Below, piece after piece: positions 60,534-64,000 of a DNA stretch of 64,000 bases; position 1 is the stretch's first letter, and every line of letters begins with the position of its first letter. The stretch comes from Pseudomonas gingeri (GTDB lineage: Bacteria; Pseudomonadota; Gammaproteobacteria; Pseudomonadales; Pseudomonadaceae): NCBI RefSeq assembly GCF_013385635.1, contig NZ_JACAPR010000012.1, positions 402,583 to 466,582 on the forward strand. Direction: 5' to 3'. The translations under genes were made by a program, and so were the position numbers. Under the pieces are notes generated by a model. The model saw only the letters and a program-made list of their open reading frames with translations, did not search any database and was not told the DNA's origin.

Positions 60534-60547
60534 TTTCAGGCAGGCGT

Positions 60548-60578
60548 AAAAAACCCGGCCACGAAGGCCGGGTTTTTC
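60548..60578. terminator. Bidirectional Rho-independent terminator
   Basis: ACCCGGCC/GGCCGGGT stem (60553-60560 and 60566-60573 approximately) with ACGAA loop, flanked by A-run and T-run, between two convergent genes. Confidence 0.92.
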
Positions 60579-60601
60579 GTTTCGGGCACTCGCGCCGGGA
60601 A

Positions 60602-61186
60602 TTACTGGCCCAGCAGGCGGCCGATGCTCGGGTCCTTGAAGACCCGGGTCAGTGCATCGCTGAGCACGTCGCTGATCAGCTTGGTGTTGGTTTCTTCATT
60701 CGGAGCCATGCCGAAACGCTGGTTCAGCGACGCACCGTACTGGCCGCTGTAGCGCTGGTTGGCATTGGTCACGTCGGAACGGAAGTTGGCGCCGATGGTC
60801 GCCTCGGTCACGTACGTGGAGTCCTTGGGCGATTGATAGGTCAGGTCCGACAGGGTCACGGTCAGGGTCGGAGCATTCACCGCATTAGGTGTCGGGGTAT
60901 AGCCCAGCAGGCGCACGGCGGCTTCGGCCTGGGCCTGGAGCTTGGGCACGACATCGGCGCCCTGCACGGTAATGGCGCTGGTTTCAGGGTACAGGCCACC
61001 ACGGGTCCCCAGTACCGGCGAACGACGGCCATCGACGACCCTTACCACGACCTGCTGACCATGGCCCACCGGTGCGAGCTGGGTGGTGAGCTTGGGTTGC
61101 GGGCTAAGCTGCTGGGGGCTGTTGGCACAGCCGACCAAGGTCAGACTGGTCACAGTGATCAAACCGAACAACAGGCGTTGCAACAT
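60602..61186 (-). CDS. YajG-family lipoprotein
   Basis: A 194-residue predicted outer-membrane lipoprotein. The signal is 'RLLFGLITVTSLTLVGC' (cysteine at about residue 19). The mature part matches YajG-type proteins ('VVVRVVDGRRSPVLGTRGGLYPETSAITVQG', 'LTVTLSDLTYQS', 'NFRSDVTNANQRYSGQYG'). The family is uncharacterised. Start chosen at the ATG at 61186. It converges on the small gene at 60327 across a terminator. Confidence 0.88.
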   Translation of the reverse strand: MLQRLLFGLITVTSLTLVGCANSPQQLSPQPKLTTQLAPVGHGQQVVVRVVDGRRSPVLGTRGGLYPETSAITVQGADVVPKLQAQAEAAVRLLGYTPTPNAVNAPTLTVTLSDLTYQSPKDSTYVTEATIGANFRSDVTNANQRYSGQYGASLNQRFGMAPNEETNTKLISDVLSDALTRVFKDPSIGRLLGQ

Positions 61187-61277
61187 GCTCATCTCTCCAA
61201 GGACTAGGCACAATCAGGTCAGCAGTATAGCCGTGCACGGGCGCAGCTAACCAGACATCAGCCTCGGCGTCAGGCCG

Positions 61278-61341
61278 TGAACATTCTGTTCAGGGAGCAT
61301 TCATGTAACATTTTATTCACTTGCATTACATTACCGTGTAA
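61278..61341. promoter_or_regulatory. Cluster of short inverted repeats between yajG-like and 61389 genes
   Basis: Within 64 bp lie TGAACA-TTC-TGTTCA (61278-61292, perfect), ATGT-A-ACAT (61303-61311) and TTACA-N6-TGTAA (61326-61341). The gap separates divergent genes, so these may be operators, but no regulator is identified. Confidence 0.4.
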
Positions 61342-61388
61342 CGACCACGTACCAGCATTGTGACACTCCTGAAACAAAAGGCCCTGTG

Positions 61389-61622
61389 ATGGAATTTCTC
61401 TGGTATCTGTTCTTCCCGCGCAAGCCCCACCGCAATTTCGTGTTGCTCGGTGCCGACGGTCGTTGCCAGGCTTTCAAGCAGTGCGAGCTGCCGCCAATGG
61501 GCGACGGCTGGGTGGAAATCGAGGAAATCCGCCTGGTCTGGCTGCATCAGCCACTGCCCGCCAGTGCGCGTGTCAGCCCGAGTGTCCAGCACTCGCGCCG
61601 GCCACAGCCGTTGACCATCTGA
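61389..61622 (+). CDS. Conserved Pseudomonas small protein
   Basis: A 77-residue protein beginning 'MEFLWYLFFPRKPHRNFVLLGADGRCQAFKQCELPPMGDGWVEIEEIRLVWL'. No signal peptide or membrane helix is clear. A GTG immediately upstream (61386) could also start it. The family is unrecognised; the C-terminal ~20 residues are serine/proline/arginine-rich and probably disordered. Confidence 0.65.
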   Translation: MEFLWYLFFPRKPHRNFVLLGADGRCQAFKQCELPPMGDGWVEIEEIRLVWLHQPLPASARVSPSVQHSRRPQPLTI

Positions 61623-62356
61623 CCGAACGGCTAATAAAAGTCATTTAACAGGACCATTTCTCCGCGATTCTTAGTTACAATCTCCCCCCGATTATAAGGA
61701 CGTCTCCTGATCGGGCCTCGCAGCATCGTTAATGCCTACGCATTAGCTCCTCCGCACCGCCCCACAGAGAGCCGCCCACACAGATCGAGTGAAGTCGGCC
61801 GGCTTGCTGTCACACCTGCAAACCACCGTTTTTACCGAATCTGCCAGAGCTGCCCTTGCGCTCGTTCACTGAGCTGTTTGCCCGTACGCCAGCCTCGTTT
61901 CCCGGCCGGCATTTGCTTCGCGGGTCCGGTGACAGGCTGCAGCAGCCCTTTTTTGAGGTTCACGTCTTCAAAAGAGCGTGAAAAAACGGGTATTCACTAC
62001 TTCACGAGAGTGTGGCGAGCAAATGAAAAGTTTTGCGTCTGGAAATGCACCATCAGCGTCCTCAACGACTCAATCACACAGGACCCGATATTCCCGGACA
62101 GGTGCCTGAAGCCTGTCCGCTCACGGATTTGGTTGCACGATCGGATGCTCTCGACCATAAGTCGAATTGCCGGAGGTCGCCTGAAATGCGTTCATACGCA
62201 CCTCAAGCCCACCGACAGCGTCCGCTGAAGTTGCAAAAAATTGCGAAGAATCGGACATGGCGAACCTGGCCATGAGTGACATCGGGCAGTTTGAGCCCGG
62301 TCAATTCCTGGCGGCCATGCCGTCAATGTGGTGCTGCAGATTTTGGAGACGCGTTA
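61623..62356 (+). other. Long structured leader region of mqo
   Basis: A 734-bp stretch without a convincing gene. It contains a -10-like TACAAT near 61677, a short terminator-like hairpin (GGCTG/CAGCC, then six T, 61935-61954), a TTCACGTCTT/AAGA-CGTGAA hairpin about 61958-61981, and an 8-bp stem CGGACAGG/CCTGTCCG (62095-62119). The stretch about 61955-62085 is more AT-rich than its surroundings. A sRNA and/or long 5' leader of mqo is likely. Confidence 0.45.
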
Positions 62357-63865
62357 ATGGCGCATAACGAAGCAGTCGATGTGGTCCTGGTTGGGGCCGG
62401 CATCATGAGTGCCACCCTTGCGGTGCTGCTCAAAGAGCTCGACCCCGGTATCAAGCTGGAAGTCGTTGAGCTGATGGATTCGGGTGCCGCGGAGAGTTCC
62501 AACCCGTGGAACAACGCCGGGACCGGCCACGCCGGGCTGTGCGAGTTGAACTACACGCCTCAGGCCGCCGACGGTTCCGTCGACATCAAGAAAGCCGTGC
62601 ACATCAACACCCAGTTCGAGGTGTCGAAGCAGTTCTGGGCCTACCTGGCGCAGAAAGGCACCTTCGGCTCGTGCAAGACGTTCATCAGCCCGGTGCCGCA
62701 CCTGAGTTTCGTCCAGGGCGACAAGGGTATTGCCTTCCTGAAGAAGCGCTTCGAAGTGCTGCACCAGCACCATGCCTTCGCCGAGATGGAATACACCGAA
62801 GACCGCGCGAAGATGGCCGAATGGATGCCGCTGATGATGCCGGGCCGTCCGGCCGACGAGCCGATCGCCGCGACCCGCGTGATGAAAGGCACCGACGTCA
62901 ACTTCGGCGCGCTGACCAACCAGTTGCTCAAGCACCTGACCAGCGCCCCGGATGCCCAGGTCAAGTACTGCAAGCGCGTGACCGGCCTCAAGCGCAACGG
63001 CGCCGGCTGGACCGTGAGCATCAAGGACGTGAACAGCGGCAACAGCCGTGAAGTCGACGCGAAGTTCGTCTTCCTCGGCGCCGGCGGCGCGGCCCTGCCC
63101 TTGCTGCAGGCTTCTGGCATCGAGGAAAGCAAAGGCTTCGGCGGTTTCCCGGTCAGCGGCCAGTGGTTGCGTTGCGACAATCCGGAAGTGGTCAAGCACC
63201 ACCAGGCCAAGGTCTACAGCCAGGCCGCCGTGGGCTCGCCACCGATGTCCGTGCCACACCTGGACACCCGGGTGGTGGATGGCAAGAAGTCCCTGCTGTT
63301 CGGACCGTACGCCGGCTTCACCACCAAGTTCCTCAAACACGGTTCGCTGATGGACCTGCCGCTGTCGGTACGCGCCGGCAACATCGGCCCGATGCTGGCC
63401 GTGGCCCGCGACAACATGGACCTGACCAAGTACCTGATCAGCGAAGTGATGCAGTCGATGGAGCAGCGCCTGGAATCCCTGCGTCGCTTCTACCCGCAAG
63501 CCAAGGCCGAGGACTGGCGCCTGGAAGTGGCCGGCCAACGAGTGCAGATCATCAAGAAAGATCCGAAGAAAGGCGGTGTATTGCAGTTCGGTACCGAACT
63601 GGTCGCTGCCAGGGACGGCTCGCTGGCCGCCCTGCTCGGCGCATCGCCAGGTGCTTCGGTGACCGTGTCGATCATGCTGGAACTGATCGAACGCTGCTTC
63701 CCGGAAAAAGCCAAGGGTGAATGGGCCGCCAAGCTCCAGGAAATCTTCCCGGCACGGGAAAAGGTCCTCGAAACCGACGCGGCGCTGTATCGCCAGATCA
63801 ACGCCCAGAACAACATCAGCCTTGAGCTGGTGGAGCCAAGCAGCGAGACCGAAAGCTACGCCTGA
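62357..63865 (+). CDS. mqo: Malate:quinone oxidoreductase
   Basis: FAD-dependent peripheral membrane enzyme that oxidises malate to oxaloacetate and reduces quinone. The protein is 502 residues from the ATG at 62357 (GGAGA upstream). The FAD-binding motif is 'VDVVLVGAGIMSATLAVLL'; 'NPWNNAGTGHAGLCELNYTP', 'GADVN'-like 'GTDVNFGALT' and 'FLGAGGAALPLLQ' are family hallmarks. Normal length for bacterial Mqo. Pseudomonads often carry two mqo genes; I recall this context as that of mqoB. A strong terminator follows. Confidence 0.96.
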   Translation: MAHNEAVDVVLVGAGIMSATLAVLLKELDPGIKLEVVELMDSGAAESSNPWNNAGTGHAGLCELNYTPQAADGSVDIKKAVHINTQFEVSKQFWAYLAQKGTFGSCKTFISPVPHLSFVQGDKGIAFLKKRFEVLHQHHAFAEMEYTEDRAKMAEWMPLMMPGRPADEPIAATRVMKGTDVNFGALTNQLLKHLTSAPDAQVKYCKRVTGLKRNGAGWTVSIKDVNSGNSREVDAKFVFLGAGGAALPLLQASGIEESKGFGGFPVSGQWLRCDNPEVVKHHQAKVYSQAAVGSPPMSVPHLDTRVVDGKKSLLFGPYAGFTTKFLKHGSLMDLPLSVRAGNIGPMLAVARDNMDLTKYLISEVMQSMEQRLESLRRFYPQAKAEDWRLEVAGQRVQIIKKDPKKGGVLQFGTELVAARDGSLAALLGASPGASVTVSIMLELIERCFPEKAKGEWAAKLQEIFPAREKVLETDAALYRQINAQNNISLELVEPSSETESYA

Positions 63866-63880
63866 GGTCCTCGCCCATGA

Positions 63881-63918
63881 AAAACGCCCCCTTCTGCTGA
63901 AGAACGGGGCGTTTTTTA
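63881..63918 (+). terminator. Rho-independent terminator of mqo
   Basis: AACGCCCC/GGGGCGTT stem (63883-63890 and 63905-63912) followed by TTTTTT, 17 bp after the mqo stop. Confidence 0.92.
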
Positions 63919-63940
63919 TGGGATCAATACTGCAAACCCT

Positions 63941-64000
63941 GTAGGAGCTGGCTTGCCAGCGATGAGGCCCTCAGGCCTCGCAGCGTCTATCCGGACGCCA
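63941..64000. repeat. REP element, probably one half of a pair cut by the window edge
   Basis: GTAGGAGCTGGCTTGCCAGC (63941-63960) plus GATGAGG, with GAGGCC.../GGCCTC pairing in the following bases. The inverse copy is expected beyond the window end. Confidence 0.82.

Noticed and set aside
61878..62228. 116-codon frame in the mqo leader
   Set aside because: Crosses the terminator-like hairpin and AT-rich block, has no ribosome-binding site and an unlikely composition. I treat the region as non-coding.
1..64000. Prophage, integrative element or island
   Set aside because: No integrase, transposase, phage or conjugation gene, no tRNA attachment site and no clear composition break at gene-block scale.

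Overview
The window is a GC-rich chromosomal segment of a fluorescent-group Pseudomonas. This rests on the gene order of the dcw, rsmI-lpoA-yraN-gmhA, sspAB, petABC, rplM-rpsI, tas, zapE and trpS blocks, which I recall as the order of the P. aeruginosa PA44xx region. It is also supported by RNase P RNA beside mraZ, a single 403-residue cytochrome b, and REP palindromes of the GTAGGAGC...GCTTGCCAGCGA type typical of P. fluorescens relatives. I see no prophage, insertion sequence, integron, CRISPR array, tRNA or 5S/16S/23S rRNA. Nearly all of it looks like vertically inherited core genome, with a few more variable signalling and lipid-metabolism genes in the second half.

Region 1 (1-13.95 kb, minus strand) is the dcw cell-wall and division operon, read mraZ-rsmH-ftsL-ftsI-murE-murF-mraY-murD-ftsW-murG-murC-ddl-ftsQ, with ftsQ cut by the window edge. 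Junctions overlap by 1-11 bases or are separated by a few bases. A sigma-70 promoter and three MraZ-type repeats precede mraZ. Together these genes make lipid II and the core of the divisome. Region 2 (14.1-19.3 kb) has rnpB and rsmI on the minus strand, then divergently lpoA, yraN, gmhA and the BON lipoprotein dolP. Region 3 (19.3-24.3 kb, minus) is rplM-rpsI, the cytochrome bc1 operon petABC, then sspA-sspB. A strongly structured sequence lies between petC and sspA.

Region 4 (24.4-33.4 kb) holds tas, an LCAD-like acyl-CoA dehydrogenase with a divergent DJ-1/AraC regulator, zapE, trpS, a small hydrolase, zapG, an OmpA-type lipoprotein with a glutamine-rich tail, and a metallo-beta-lactamase-fold hydrolase. 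Region 5 (33.5-39.6 kb) is a signalling pair: a 1441-residue CHASE/PAS/kinase/REC/REC/Hpt hybrid kinase behind a REC-GGDEF-EAL protein with all expected motifs. Region 6 (39.8-48.0 kb) is a MalT-like LuxR regulator, a DUF1329 periplasmic protein, a DUF1302 outer-membrane protein and an acyl-CoA synthetase. It is a plausible system for hydrophobic substrates and one of the least understood loci here.

Region 7 (48.2-54.7 kb) has an MFS transporter with a divergent AraC regulator, a LysE exporter, hprA, rsmC, a manganese (yybP-ykoY) riboswitch ahead of a TMEM165/GDT1-type exporter, and an M48 metalloprotease. Region 8 (55-64 kb) has a chemotaxis receptor, an SRAP protein, small cysteine-rich and DUF2007 proteins, a PlsC-like acyltransferase, small conserved proteins, a YajG lipoprotein and mqo. 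A 734-bp leader containing several hairpins and a terminator-like element precedes mqo. REP palindromes are scattered between genes from 25.5 kb onward.
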